This document shows positions 26,614 through 35,675 of a stretch of 64,000 nucleotides of DNA, in pieces. A program made the translations under genes and the position numbers. Source of the DNA: SZUA-35 sp965530755 (GTDB lineage Bacteria; Actinomycetota; Acidimicrobiia; Acidimicrobiales; SZUA-35); NCBI GenBank assembly GCA_965530755.1, contig CBESNA010000002.1, positions 87,630-151,629 on the forward strand, in the 5' to 3' direction. Position 1 is the first letter of the stretch. Each line of letters starts with the position of its first letter. A model generated the notes under the pieces. That model was not told where the DNA came from. It saw only the letters and a list, made by a program, of their open reading frames with translations, and did no database searches.

Positions 26614-27291
26614 ATGGTCGACCGACGCTCCGGGACTCGCACGCCGTTCGCAGCCGCAGCGCTGGTGATCTGCCTCCTCGCTGCTGGTTGTGCCGTGACG
26701 CGGGAGTCGACGGTGTCGGGTGCCGGCGCGATCGAGGATCAGGTCGTCGACATCGAGGGTGTTGACGACCTCGACGTCGCAACCGATCTCGATGCCGAGG
26801 AGCTGGGGGTGGACGCCGTACTCGTGATGAGCCGCGGCAACGGCCGGCCGTTCCCTGACTTCGGTGGGCCCGGTGAGCAGCGAAGGGCCGTACAACACAT
26901 TCTGTCGATCGCCACCCCGATGGGGCGAGTCGACCTCTTCTCGCTCCAGGTTCTCGACGAGAACTCGAACGGGCAGTGGATGCAGTGCGAGGCCATCGCC
27001 TTCGACACCAGCATGGGCATGGGTTGTTCCGATCTCGGAGCAGCGGAGCTCGACGAGACCGGCATCGTCGGTTCGACCGGGAGCGACGAAGGGTCGGTTT
27101 ATGAGCTTCGCGGCCCGAGCGACACCGCCTACTTCATCATCGAGTCAGACGGTGATCGGATCGCTGTGGTCCCCGTGGATGGCCGAGCCATTTTCTTCCA
27201 AGCCGGGGCCCATTGCGTGTCTCCACCACAGATGGTGAGCGTCCGGGTGGGCGACGTCGACGTCGACGTCTCCGAGCCAACCGTCTGCTGA
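26614..27291 (+). CDS. Lipoprotein of unknown function
   Basis: A 225-residue predicted lipoprotein. With the ATG at 26614 the signal is 25 residues, a basic start followed by FAAAALVICLLAAGC, and Cys26 would be lipidated. Earlier in-frame starts (26527, 26563) would add up to 29 polar residues before the signal and are less likely. The mature part is acidic with several Cys residues (CEAIAF, MGCSDL, AHCVSP and the final Cys). These could form disulfides, which is suggestive next to a thioredoxin-like gene. No known domain was recognised. Confidence 0.77.
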   Translation: MVDRRSGTRTPFAAAALVICLLAAGCAVTRESTVSGAGAIEDQVVDIEGVDDLDVATDLDAEELGVDAVLVMSRGNGRPFPDFGGPGEQRRAVQHILSIATPMGRVDLFSLQVLDENSNGQWMQCEAIAFDTSMGMGCSDLGAAELDETGIVGSTGSDEGSVYELRGPSDTAYFIIESDGDRIAVVPVDGRAIFFQAGAHCVSPPQMVSVRVGDVDVDVSEPTVC

Positions 27292-27317
27292 GTCCACGCG
27301 ATGGATCGGCAGAGCGA

Positions 27318-27353
27318 GGTTCGCGCCAGGATTCGCTGCTCGGTCCACGAACC
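27318..27353. terminator. Inverted repeat between lipoprotein and ftsH genes
   Basis: GGTTCG (27318-27323) can pair with CGAACC (27348-27353) in the 77-bp gap between convergent genes. The stem is short and the loop long, so this is a weak candidate. Confidence 0.3.
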
Positions 27354-27368
27354 GTGCGAAACCGAGGG

Positions 27369-29309
27369 TCAGTTGTCGATCACGCCTTGGCCAGGAAGGG
27401 TCTGCGGTGGTAGTGCCTGGGCGAACGCCTCGGCCGCCTTGACCGGATCCTTGGCGACAGCAATGAGCCGATCGACCTCGGCTCCACTCACCGTTTCGTG
27501 TTCGAGGAGCTGACGGGCGATCAGGTCGAGCGCCCCGCGATTGTCGACGAGCAGGGTGCGACAGCGGACCTCCATGTCGGTCAGGATGCGCCGCGTCTCG
27601 TCGTCGATCAGCTTCGCCGTCTCGTCGGAGAACGACTTGGAATGCATCATGTCTTCGCCCAGGAACACCGGCTGATTGTCGGCGAGCGACATCGGTCCGA
27701 TGGCTTCGGACATGCCCCACTCGGTCACCATGCGACGGGCCATCTGGGTTGCCTGGCGCAGATCGTCAGACGCCCCGGAGGTGACCTCGCCGAAGATGAC
27801 CTTTTCGGCGTTGCGACCGCCGAGCGCCATGATGATGCGCGCCTCTGCCTCGCTCTGCTCGATCTTGTAGCGATCTTCGGTCGGCATCGTCATCGTGACA
27901 CCGAGCGCCATGCCAGTGGGGATGATCGTGACCTTGTGGACCGGATCGTGGCCCTCCTGGAGCGCAGCACACAAGGCGTGCCCAGCTTCGTGGTAGGCGG
28001 TGCGTTCGAGGTCGGCCTGGTTGCGCACCATGGATTCGCGCTCGATGCCGAGCAGCACGCGGTCACGAGCCGAGTCGAAGTCGGCGGCATAGACCTTCTC
28101 TGCTCCGCGCCGCACTGCGAACAACGCGGCCTCGTTGACCAGATTGGACAGGTCAGCGCCGCTCATCCCCGGTGTGCCCCGGGCGATGACGTTGACGTCG
28201 ACGTCGTCGGCCATGCGCTTGTGTTTGATGTGGACCTTCAGGATCTCCTTGCGGTCCTCGAGTTCGGGAAGTGACACGACGACCTGGCGGTCGAAACGGC
28301 CGGGACGCAACAGCGCCGGATCGAGAATGTCAGGTCGGTTCGTGGCGGCCATCATCACGATGCCCTCGGTCGCCTCGAAGCCGTCCATCTCGGCCAGCAT
28401 CTGGTTGAGGGTCTGCTCGCGCTCGTCGTGACCGCCACCCATTCCGGCGCCACGCTTGCGACCGATGGAGTCGATCTCGTCGATGAAGATGATCGCCTTG
28501 CCCATCTTGCGAGCCTCGGAGAACAAGTCACGAACTCGGCTGGCGCCGACACCGACGAACATCTCCATGAAGTCCGAACCGGTGACCGACAGGAACGGAA
28601 CGCCGGCCTCACCAGCGACAGCACGGGCGATGAGAGTCTTGCCGGTTCCGGGAGGGCCGACGAGCAGCACACCCTTGGGAATGCGGGCACCGACATCGCC
28701 GAATTTGGAGGGGTCACGCAGGAAGTCGACGACCTCGGTGACTTCCTTCTTCACTCCTGCGTAACCGGCGACATCGGCGAACGTGGTGCCGGGGCGCTCA
28801 CTGGAATACGTCTTGGCCTTCGAACGGCCGATCGACATGATCCCGCCCATCTGGCTCTGTTGGCGGCGGGCCAACCAGTAGAGGAAGCCGATGATGAAGA
28901 TGAACGGCAGCAGGAGGGGAATGAGATTGAGGAAGAAGTTCCCCGTCTTGGTGACGGGAGCGAAGTCGACGTCGTTCGAGCGCAGCAGGGCGAGGTCATC
29001 GGCCGGCCACTCGGCGAGCCCGGTGGTGTTGAACACCTCACCATCGGGTGTGGTCGCCTCGATGCGAGCCGTGGCGTTGTCGTACTCCACGGATTCGATC
29101 TCGCCCGCCTGGACCTTCGCCAGGAAGGCGTCGTAGGAGATCTTCGACGAATCATCGGCCGGAGCGGCCATGGTGACGAACAACAACGTCGCCAGGACAG
29201 CAACAACGACCCAGGCCGACCACTTCGGCCAGCCGCCCTCGGACTTCGAGGGCAGTCGTGGATTGCGCCCAGGAGGAGGCGGCGGAGGGGTGGATCCCTT
29301 GTCAGACAT
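27369..29309 (-). CDS. ftsH: ATP-dependent zinc metalloprotease FtsH
   Basis: A 646-residue membrane AAA protease. Domain order: a Pro-rich N-terminus, transmembrane 1 (~29-48), an external segment, transmembrane 2 (~128-146), then the AAA module with Walker A GPPGTGKT (218-225), Walker B IIFIDE (273-278) and RPGRFDR (335-341), and the zinc protease with HEAGH (440-444). It degrades damaged or regulatory membrane and cytosolic proteins. The ATG at 29309 is chosen because a -10 hexamer lies 7 nt upstream and the longer frame overlaps the divergent CPBP gene. Confidence 0.96.
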   Translation of the reverse strand: MSDKGSTPPPPPPGRNPRLPSKSEGGWPKWSAWVVVAVLATLLFVTMAAPADDSSKISYDAFLAKVQAGEIESVEYDNATARIEATTPDGEVFNTTGLAEWPADDLALLRSNDVDFAPVTKTGNFFLNLIPLLLPFIFIIGFLYWLARRQQSQMGGIMSIGRSKAKTYSSERPGTTFADVAGYAGVKKEVTEVVDFLRDPSKFGDVGARIPKGVLLVGPPGTGKTLIARAVAGEAGVPFLSVTGSDFMEMFVGVGASRVRDLFSEARKMGKAIIFIDEIDSIGRKRGAGMGGGHDEREQTLNQMLAEMDGFEATEGIVMMAATNRPDILDPALLRPGRFDRQVVVSLPELEDRKEILKVHIKHKRMADDVDVNVIARGTPGMSGADLSNLVNEAALFAVRRGAEKVYAADFDSARDRVLLGIERESMVRNQADLERTAYHEAGHALCAALQEGHDPVHKVTIIPTGMALGVTMTMPTEDRYKIEQSEAEARIIMALGGRNAEKVIFGEVTSGASDDLRQATQMARRMVTEWGMSEAIGPMSLADNQPVFLGEDMMHSKSFSDETAKLIDDETRRILTDMEVRCRTLLVDNRGALDLIARQLLEHETVSGAEVDRLIAVAKDPVKAAEAFAQALPPQTLPGQGVIDN

Positions 29310-29316
29310 ACATCCG

Positions 29317-29322
29317 ATCCTA
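29317..29322 (-). promoter_or_regulatory. Leaderless -10 element for ftsH
   Basis: TAGGAT on the minus strand is followed by 7 nt and the ATG at 29309. Confidence 0.55.
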
Positions 29323-29356
29323 GGTGCTGACGCCGTTCTTCCCGTGGTCGGGTCGC

Positions 29357-29362
29357 TAGGGT
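29357..29362 (+). promoter_or_regulatory. Leaderless -10 element for the CPBP gene
   Basis: TAGGGT is followed by 6 nt and the GTG at 29369, back to back with the ftsH element. Confidence 0.55.
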
Positions 29363-29368
29363 CGTCTG

Positions 29369-30097
29369 GTGACAGCTGGCACGCCCGGGAAGGCACGAGC
29401 CGCGGCCGGCACGGCGGCATCACCACGATGGGGGTTCTCCGAGGCCGTTGCCCTGTGGGTGTTCCACATCGTCGTGTCCAGTGTGTGGGCCGTTCTCCTG
29501 ATCAGCGTTTTCTACGGGGACGTGCCAGATCCGATTCCCGTGCGCCTGCTGGCCGCCAACTCGCTGGCCATCTGGGCGGTTTACGTCATTGGGCCGATCG
29601 TGGTCACCCGAATGCGTGGGGCCGGTCCCGTCGCCGATCTCTGGCCCGGAATCACATGGACCGACGTCCCGGCCGGCCTCGCCATCGGCGCTGCACTCCA
29701 ATGGATCGTGCTTCCCGTCATCTACTGGCCGCTGCTCCGGTTGACCGACGTCGATCCGTCCGCGGCGGCCCAGGACCTGGTCGACGCCATCGACGGCTCG
29801 CTCGATCTGGTGCTCTTCTCGTTGGTGGTCGCTGTCGGCGCGCCGCTCGCTGAGGAGTTCTTCTACCGAGGCATGGTGCTCCAGGGCCTTCGTCGTCACG
29901 TGCCGGACGTGGCTGCTGTCCTCGGTTCGGCCGCGCTCTTCGCTCTCGTCCACATCCAGCCCGTCCTGTTCCCCGGCACGTTCGTGCTCGGTGTGGTCGC
30001 CGCCATCGCCACCCTGCGAACCCGCCGGCTCGGAATGGCCTTTGCGATGCACGTGGGGTTCAACGGTGCGACGCTCCTGGCGCTGCTGGCGTTTTGA
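29369..30097 (+). CDS. CPBP family intramembrane metalloprotease
   Basis: A 242-residue polytopic protein of the CAAX protease/bacteriocin-processing (Abi) family. Motifs: Glu162-Glu163 with Arg167 in EEFFYRG, His195 in FALVH, and His228/Asn232 in HVGFN, the expected catalytic and zinc residues in membrane helices. The substrate is unknown. It is divergent from ftsH and shares a 60-bp promoter region, so the two membrane proteases may be co-controlled. Confidence 0.88.
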   Translation: MTAGTPGKARAAAGTAASPRWGFSEAVALWVFHIVVSSVWAVLLISVFYGDVPDPIPVRLLAANSLAIWAVYVIGPIVVTRMRGAGPVADLWPGITWTDVPAGLAIGAALQWIVLPVIYWPLLRLTDVDPSAAAQDLVDAIDGSLDLVLFSLVVAVGAPLAEEFFYRGMVLQGLRRHVPDVAAVLGSAALFALVHIQPVLFPGTFVLGVVAAIATLRTRRLGMAFAMHVGFNGATLLALLAF

Positions 30098-30195
30098 CCG
30101 TCGCAATTTGGGTCGTACTCCCCATAGCCATGGGTCAACCGGCCCCATCGTCTGTTTCGATCTCATCGCCGGGCGGTCAGCGCCGATCCAGCTGT

Positions 30196-30393
30196 ATGGG
30201 CCATGCGAACGCACAACAGTGTCACGACTGCGGCCACGATCTCGTCGAGATCGGGCTCCTCGTCGATGGCAGCAATCTCCAGATGTTCTCCTGTGATCAA
30301 TGCGACAAGCGTTCCTGGCGTCGCGGCGGTGTCGTGATCGACCTGGCCGAGGCGCTCGACGAGTTCGAAGAACACTCCGGCCGTCGACGCTGA
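30196..30393 (+). CDS. Small zinc-ribbon protein
   Basis: A 65-residue protein with two Cys pairs, CHDCGH and CDQCDK, about 25 residues apart, as in a zinc ribbon, followed by a short acidic helix. The frame extends upstream to a TTG at 30094 overlapping the CPBP stop, and to an ATG at 30130, but the extra residues look non-coding; ATG 30196 is the best compact start. No specific function can be given; such ribbons bind nucleic acid or protein. Confidence 0.6.
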   Translation: MGHANAQQCHDCGHDLVEIGLLVDGSNLQMFSCDQCDKRSWRRGGVVIDLAEALDEFEEHSGRRR

Positions 30394-30414
30394 GGCCTCG
30401 ACGGCATCAGCGAT

Positions 30415-30482
30415 GCAGCATTGCTGCGTGACGCAACTGCGTGACACAGCAACGCCTGCGTCAGCTGGCATTATTGCTGCGC
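30415..30482. promoter_or_regulatory. Cluster of short palindromes upstream of the 880-residue membrane protein gene
   Basis: Within the 90-bp gap lie a perfect arm pair GCAGCA-T-TGCTGC (30415-30427), TGCGT-G-ACGCA (30425-30435), a direct repeat CTGCGTGAC (30424-30432 and 30437-30445), and ATTGCTGCG repeated at 30420 and 30473. A possible -10 (CATTAT, 30469-30474) precedes the ATG at 30484 by 9 nt. The arrangement looks like an operator for a dimeric repressor or a folded leader. Confidence 0.4.
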
Positions 30483-30483
30483 A

Positions 30484-33126
30484 ATGAGATCCCGTTCGCT
30501 CCTCACGATCACCGGTCTCGCTGTTGCCTGTATCTGTTCGATCTTCGTTCTGGTACAGCTCCGGCCCGACCTGGTGTTCGCCGACACCACGCCCGCCGGG
30601 GGCGACATGGGCGCCCACGTGTGGGGCCCGGCGTTCCTTCGCGACCACCTGCTCACCAGCGGTCAACTCAGCGGATGGACTCCAGACTGGTATGCAGGCT
30701 TTCCCGCGTATCAGTTCTACATGGTCGTCCCGGCCCTGGCGATCCTGGCCGTCAACGCCGGATTCACGCCGTGGCTGTCGGTTCCGGTTGCCGCAGCGCT
30801 CCTCGTCTGGGCCGCCCGGCTTGCGGCTCGTCGTCCTGACCGCCGACTGCTGATCCTCGCTGCGGCGATTCTGACGGCCGTCCTGTTGGTCCCCCTTCCG
30901 TACGGCATTGCCTTCAAGGTGATCGCCGTCTCTGGCTTGGTGTTCATGCCGCTCGCCGCCTGGTGGATGGCCAGACAGGCGTCCGCCCCCGAACCGGTGC
31001 CCACTGCCCTCGCCCTGGCCGTGGTGGTGTTCCTGTTCGACACGAATTTCACGATCTACGGCGGCAACGTCGCATCCACGCTCGCCGGCGAGTTCGCCTT
31101 CGCGATGTCGCTCTGTCTCACCTTCGTCGCCGCTGGTTGGGCATTTCGAGGCATGGACGAGCATCGGCATCGCGCTTCGGCCGCGGTACTGATCGCGCTT
31201 GTTGCCCTGTGCCACATCATCCCGTTGTTCTTCCTCATCGCGACCCTGGTCATCTTGGTGGTGCTGCCAGAAGACGGCCTGCGGTTCCCTGTGGCCATGT
31301 TCGGCATCGTCTTCGCGTTGATCCCCATCGCGTTCGCTGATCGGTTCGAGGGACCCGTCACTGAAATCGCCGCGATCTCGGCCTTCGTGGTCGTACTCGG
31401 CGTGGCGTTCTTCGTCGACGAGCGGGTGCGGTCCCGGATGACATGGCTGGTGCTGACCGGGCCTGCCGCCGCGCTCCTCGCCGGGTTCTGGCTCGTGCCG
31501 TTCGTCGGCAGGCGTGATCTCTTCAACGACATGGGCTGGGAACGCCTCGACGAGGTCGGCGAGGCGCTGCTGACAACACCGATGCGCATCGCCCTCCCGA
31601 TTGCCGTCGTCGGTGGTGTCCTGTCCTTCGCCACCAGGGAACGGCTGGGCATGATGTTCTCGATCCATGTCCTCACGTTCGCTGCAGCCGTCGCCAACCT
31701 GGGCGAGAGCAAGCTGTGGAACGCTCGGTTGCTGCCGTTCTTCTATCTCTCGGTCTATTGCCTCGCCGCCCTCGGCATCGCCGCCATTGCCCGCTACGCA
31801 GCCGTCGCCGTCAGCGAACGATTCGACGAGCCCGACCTCAAAGTGCTGTGGGGATCCCTCGTCGGTGGTCTCGTCTGTGTCCTGATTCTCGTCGGTATGC
31901 CCCTGCGCATCCTTCCGTTCGGGTCGACCAACGCGTCCGGTGAGTACGAATGGTTCGGTCTTCGAACCGCTGATCGCAGCTTCGTCTCGTCATGGGCGGC
32001 CTGGAACTTCTCCGGCTACGAGGAGAAGCCGAGCTTCCGTGAGTACTCGGGTGTGATCAGCGCCATGGACGAGCTCGGGCAGACCAATGGGTGTGGTCGT
32101 GCGATGTGGGAGTACGACAAGGGCCTCGACCGGTATGGCACACCGATGGCGCTCATGCTGCTCCCGCACTGGACCGACGGCTGCATCGGTTCGATGGAGG
32201 GCTTGTACTTCGAGTCATCGGCGACGACGCCGTTCCACTTCCTCAACCAGAGCGCCCTCTCGGTCGCACCATCCAGCGCGCAGCGTGACCTTCCCTACCG
32301 GTCCTTCGATATCGACCGCGGCATCGCCCAGCTGCAGGTGATGGGTGTGCGCTACTACATGGCATTGTCAGACGAAGCCATCGCTGCCGCTCGCAACCAT
32401 CCCGATCTCACCGAGCACGTCATTGCCGAGCCCTTCGTGGTGTTCGAAGTCGACGGAACGACGCTTGCCGAGGGGCTCGTGAGCGAGCCTGTCGTCGCCA
32501 GCGGTCCCGCCGCCGATGACACCGATGAGCTTGCGAGCCGATTCGAGCTCGGCTGGCTGAGCCAGGCCGTGGAGTTCTACAACGATCCCCGCGAGTTCAA
32601 CGGTCTGCCCGCCGCCGATGGTCCGGAGTCCTGGGAGCGGGTCACCACCCTGATCCCGGCCGACGGCGATCCGATCTCCGAGCCGGCATTGGTGTCTGAC
32701 ATCGAGGTCGGCACCGACCGCATCTCGTTCTCGGTCGACGAGATCGGCAAGCCCGTGCTCGTGAAGATCTCGTACTTCCCCAACTGGAAGGTGTCCGGCG
32801 CCGACGGCCCGTGGCGCATCGGACCGAACCTGATGGTGGTGGTCCCGACGAGCAACGATGTCGCCTTCACATACGGACGCACATTCATCGACTGGCTCGG
32901 CATCATGTTCACCTTGATCGGCCTCGCTGCTCTCGTCACCTTCGCTCGCGACGACCGTCGTCGTGATCCGGATCGATTCGGCGCTGGTTTCTCCCGCAGG
33001 CCCACTCGGATCTCGATGGCGCCTCCGGCGTTCGCCGCGACGCCTGCGTACGACGCGACGCAGTCTCCAGCAGATGGAATCGACCTCGTGCGTCCCGCTG
33101 GGCCAGCGGCAGCGCAAGGAGACTGA
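30484..33126 (+). CDS. Large polytopic membrane protein (PTPS-related/GT-C-like)
   Basis: An 880-residue protein with 10-12 predicted transmembrane helices in the first ~560 residues, one near the C-terminus, and a large extracytoplasmic domain between. The early loop GGDMGAHVWGPAFLRDHLL with TPDWYAGFPAYQFY resembles the 6-pyruvoyl-tetrahydropterin-synthase-related membrane family, many of which look like GT-C glycosyltransferases with an acidic residue in the first external loop. It is followed 4 bp later by the GtrA-GT2 gene, so the pair probably supplies and uses a lipid-linked sugar. The family assignment is moderate. Confidence 0.8.
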   Translation: MRSRSLLTITGLAVACICSIFVLVQLRPDLVFADTTPAGGDMGAHVWGPAFLRDHLLTSGQLSGWTPDWYAGFPAYQFYMVVPALAILAVNAGFTPWLSVPVAAALLVWAARLAARRPDRRLLILAAAILTAVLLVPLPYGIAFKVIAVSGLVFMPLAAWWMARQASAPEPVPTALALAVVVFLFDTNFTIYGGNVASTLAGEFAFAMSLCLTFVAAGWAFRGMDEHRHRASAAVLIALVALCHIIPLFFLIATLVILVVLPEDGLRFPVAMFGIVFALIPIAFADRFEGPVTEIAAISAFVVVLGVAFFVDERVRSRMTWLVLTGPAAALLAGFWLVPFVGRRDLFNDMGWERLDEVGEALLTTPMRIALPIAVVGGVLSFATRERLGMMFSIHVLTFAAAVANLGESKLWNARLLPFFYLSVYCLAALGIAAIARYAAVAVSERFDEPDLKVLWGSLVGGLVCVLILVGMPLRILPFGSTNASGEYEWFGLRTADRSFVSSWAAWNFSGYEEKPSFREYSGVISAMDELGQTNGCGRAMWEYDKGLDRYGTPMALMLLPHWTDGCIGSMEGLYFESSATTPFHFLNQSALSVAPSSAQRDLPYRSFDIDRGIAQLQVMGVRYYMALSDEAIAAARNHPDLTEHVIAEPFVVFEVDGTTLAEGLVSEPVVASGPAADDTDELASRFELGWLSQAVEFYNDPREFNGLPAADGPESWERVTTLIPADGDPISEPALVSDIEVGTDRISFSVDEIGKPVLVKISYFPNWKVSGADGPWRIGPNLMVVVPTSNDVAFTYGRTFIDWLGIMFTLIGLAALVTFARDDRRRDPDRFGAGFSRRPTRISMAPPAFAATPAYDATQSPADGIDLVRPAGPAAAQGD

Positions 33127-33130
33127 GGTC

Positions 33131-34285
33131 GTGCGGAGTCGACTGCGTTTGTTCGCCATTGTCGGATTGATGGCCACCTTCCTCGATGTCGCCATCCTGT
33201 TGATGCTCGAACCGTCGCTTCCGGTCACAGTGGCCAACGGTCTGGCGCTCACCGTTGCTGCACTCGTGTCCTACTCCTTCAATCGGCGGATCACGTTCCG
33301 GGAGACGCCGCGCGCTCGCTGGGTCCGACACCCGGGCACGTTCGCTCTCGTCGCCTGCGTTGCCGGTCTCGTCGATCTCGGTGTGCTCGGCCTCGGGCTC
33401 GCACTGGGTTTCGGCCTGCTGGTGGCCAAGCTCGTAGCCGTTGCTGCTGCTGCAGTCGTGCGTTGGAGTGCCTACCGGTGGGTGCTGTTCACCGAGGTTC
33501 GCCGCGAGATGAGTGAACGCCACGATCGCCAGCCCGCCCCTGGCCGGTTCCGTCTCTCAGTCGTAGTTCCGGCCTACAACGAGGGCGATCAGATCGAAGC
33601 CACGATTCTGACCCTGCGTACCGAACTCGCAGGTGTCGTCGGGTCGGATCTGGAGATCCTCGTCGTCGACGACGGCTCGGCAGACGACACCGCAGATCTC
33701 GCCAGACAGGCGGGGGCCACGGTGGTCGAACAGCCACACAACATGGGCAAGGGAGCCGCAGTCAGAGCGGGTGTTCTTGCCGCCGAAGGACGCTCGGTCG
33801 TGTTCACCGATGCCGATCTGGCATACCCGGCATCCATGATCCCGCCGATGCTCGAGGGACTCGAGAGTGGATGGGATGTCGTGGTCGGGAGTCGACGCCA
33901 CGAGGAGACCACCACGCTGGTCAAGGCGCGGCGCATCCGCGAACTCGGCGGTCGCGCCGTCAACCTGCTCACCCACCTCGTGCTACTCGGTCATTTCCGT
34001 GACACGCAGTGCGGCATCAAGGGGTTCCGCAGCGACATCGGGAAGGCGCTGTTCGAACGAACGACGATCAACGGGTTCGCCTTCGACGTCGAGGTGTTCC
34101 TCATCGCCGAGCAGGATCGATACTCGCTCACCGAGGTCCCTGTGAAGGTCGAGAACCGCCAGGGATCCTCGGTCCGCCTGGTGCGGGACACCGCCCGATT
34201 GTTGCGTGATCTGTTCCGAATCCGGCGGGCCGCGGGCAAGGGTGTCTATCGGCCCAACGCGACCCAAAGCGTCCTGGTGGGCTGA
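33131..34285 (+). CDS. GtrA-like membrane domain fused to a GT2 polyprenyl-phosphate sugar transferase
   Basis: A 384-residue protein. Residues 1-122 have four hydrophobic helices with the GtrA-family marks NRRITF and RWSAYRWVLF. Residues 142-384 form a GT2 domain resembling dolichyl-phosphate glucose synthase, with VVVPAYNEG, VVDDGS and FTDADLAYP as the metal and nucleotide site, then DTQCGIKGF. It should charge polyprenyl phosphate with a sugar, and the GtrA part may help flip or bind it. The GTG at 33131 has AGGAG about 10 nt upstream; the longer frame to 32963 overlaps the upstream gene. Confidence 0.87.
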   Translation: MRSRLRLFAIVGLMATFLDVAILLMLEPSLPVTVANGLALTVAALVSYSFNRRITFRETPRARWVRHPGTFALVACVAGLVDLGVLGLGLALGFGLLVAKLVAVAAAAVVRWSAYRWVLFTEVRREMSERHDRQPAPGRFRLSVVVPAYNEGDQIEATILTLRTELAGVVGSDLEILVVDDGSADDTADLARQAGATVVEQPHNMGKGAAVRAGVLAAEGRSVVFTDADLAYPASMIPPMLEGLESGWDVVVGSRRHEETTTLVKARRIRELGGRAVNLLTHLVLLGHFRDTQCGIKGFRSDIGKALFERTTINGFAFDVEVFLIAEQDRYSLTEVPVKVENRQGSSVRLVRDTARLLRDLFRIRRAAGKGVYRPNATQSVLVG

Positions 34286-34294
34286 CGGCGGAAG

Positions 34295-34300
34295 TAGGGT
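34295..34300 (+). promoter_or_regulatory. Leaderless -10 element for manB
   Basis: TAGGGT is followed by 7 nt and the GTG at 34308. It marks the start of the manB-manA operon. Confidence 0.55.
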
Positions 34301-34307
34301 TTGGGCT

Positions 34308-35675
34308 GTGCATGACCTCGACCTCATCGTGAAGGCCTACGACATTCGTGGGACCTACCCAGAACAAATCGACGCCGACACCTGCCGCGGGCTCGGCGTT
34401 GGTTTCGCCCGTTACATCCGATCAGTGGAGCCGGAGGCCACCAGCGTCGTGATCGCCCGGGACATGCGTCCGTCGGGGCCAGAACTGGTCAGTGCGTTCG
34501 GCGATGGCGTCCGATCGCAAGGTCTCGACGTGCTCGACATCGGTATGGGGTCGACCGACATGATCTACTTCGCCTCGGGGTCGCTGTCGATGCCGGGCGC
34601 AATGTTCACGGCTTCGCACAACCCGGCCGGGTACAACGGCATCAAGCTCTGTCGATCCGGGGCCGCTCCGATTGGTGAGGACTCCGGCCTGGCTGACATC
34701 AAGGCCACCGCGCTGGCATGGGCGGCCGGCGACGTCGGTGACACTGACACGACCGGCTCGCTTTCCAGCCGCGACATGCTCGACGCCTTCGCCGATCATG
34801 TCCTCTCGTTCGTTGACATCGCGACGTTCCGCCCGCTCAAGGTCGTAGCCGACACCGCCAACGGGATGGGCGGGCTCGTCGTCCCGAAGATCTTCGAGAC
34901 GCTCCCGTTCGACCTCGAGGTCATGTACCCCGAGCTCGACGGTACGTTCCCGAACCACGAGGCCAATCCGATCGAAGCCAAGAACATCGTCGACCTCCAG
35001 GCCCGTGTACGCGAGGTTGGTGCCGACATCGGGCTCGCTTTCGACGGTGACGCCGATCGGGTGTTCCTCGTCGACGAGAAGGGCGATCCCGTGTCCGGTT
35101 CCCTCACCACGGCCATGCTGGCCAAGGCCACGCTCGAGAAGAGCCCGGGCGAGACCATCATCTACAACCTGATCTGCTCCAAGGTGGTGCCCGAGGTCGT
35201 CGCCGAGAACGGTGGTACGTCCATCCGTTCCCGTGTGGGTCACTCCTTCATCAAGGCCACGATGGCCGAGACCGGGGCCGCGTTCGGTGGTGAGCATTCG
35301 GCGCATTACTACTTCAGGGACAACTGGCGGGCGGACTCTGGGATCATCGCATCGATGATGATCCTGGCCGAGTTGTCGACCTCTGGCGGCACCCTGTCCG
35401 AGCTCCTGGGTCCGCTCAAGCGCTACTCGGCGTCTGGCGAAATCAATACTCGGGTCGCCGACACCGGCGCCGTCATCGCCCACGTCGCGTCTGTCTACAG
35501 CAATTACGACAGCGACATGCTCGACGGACTCACGGTCGATGCCGGCGACTGGTGGTTCAACCTGCGACCGTCCAACACCGAACCCCTTCTCCGGCTCAAT
35601 CTGGAAGCTGCCGACGACGATGCCGTGGCGGCACGAGTTGCCGAGGTCCAGGCGGCCATGGCGGCTGCCGGCTGA
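34308..35675 (+). CDS. manB: Phosphomannomutase/phosphoglucomutase
   Basis: A 455-residue alpha-D-phosphohexomutase that interconverts mannose-6-phosphate and mannose-1-phosphate. The phosphoserine is Ser103 in TASHNP; the metal loop is DGDADR (246-251); the sugar-phosphate clamp is RPSNTEPLLRL near the end. The GTG at 34308 gives the family opening LDLIVKAYDIRGTYP and is preceded by a -10 hexamer, so the longer frame to 34206 is rejected. It is followed by manA with a 1-bp overlap (TGATG), placing both steps from fructose-6-phosphate to mannose-1-phosphate in one unit. Confidence 0.94.
   Translation: MHDLDLIVKAYDIRGTYPEQIDADTCRGLGVGFARYIRSVEPEATSVVIARDMRPSGPELVSAFGDGVRSQGLDVLDIGMGSTDMIYFASGSLSMPGAMFTASHNPAGYNGIKLCRSGAAPIGEDSGLADIKATALAWAAGDVGDTDTTGSLSSRDMLDAFADHVLSFVDIATFRPLKVVADTANGMGGLVVPKIFETLPFDLEVMYPELDGTFPNHEANPIEAKNIVDLQARVREVGADIGLAFDGDADRVFLVDEKGDPVSGSLTTAMLAKATLEKSPGETIIYNLICSKVVPEVVAENGGTSIRSRVGHSFIKATMAETGAAFGGEHSAHYYFRDNWRADSGIIASMMILAELSTSGGTLSELLGPLKRYSASGEINTRVADTGAVIAHVASVYSNYDSDMLDGLTVDAGDWWFNLRPSNTEPLLRLNLEAADDDAVAARVAEVQAAMAAAG

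Noticed and set aside
30163..31668. Long minus-strand open frame (501 codons) across the zinc-ribbon and membrane protein genes
   Set aside because: The product is dominated by Asp, Glu, His, Gln and Arg with no hydrophobic core, as expected of an antisense reading of a membrane protein gene.
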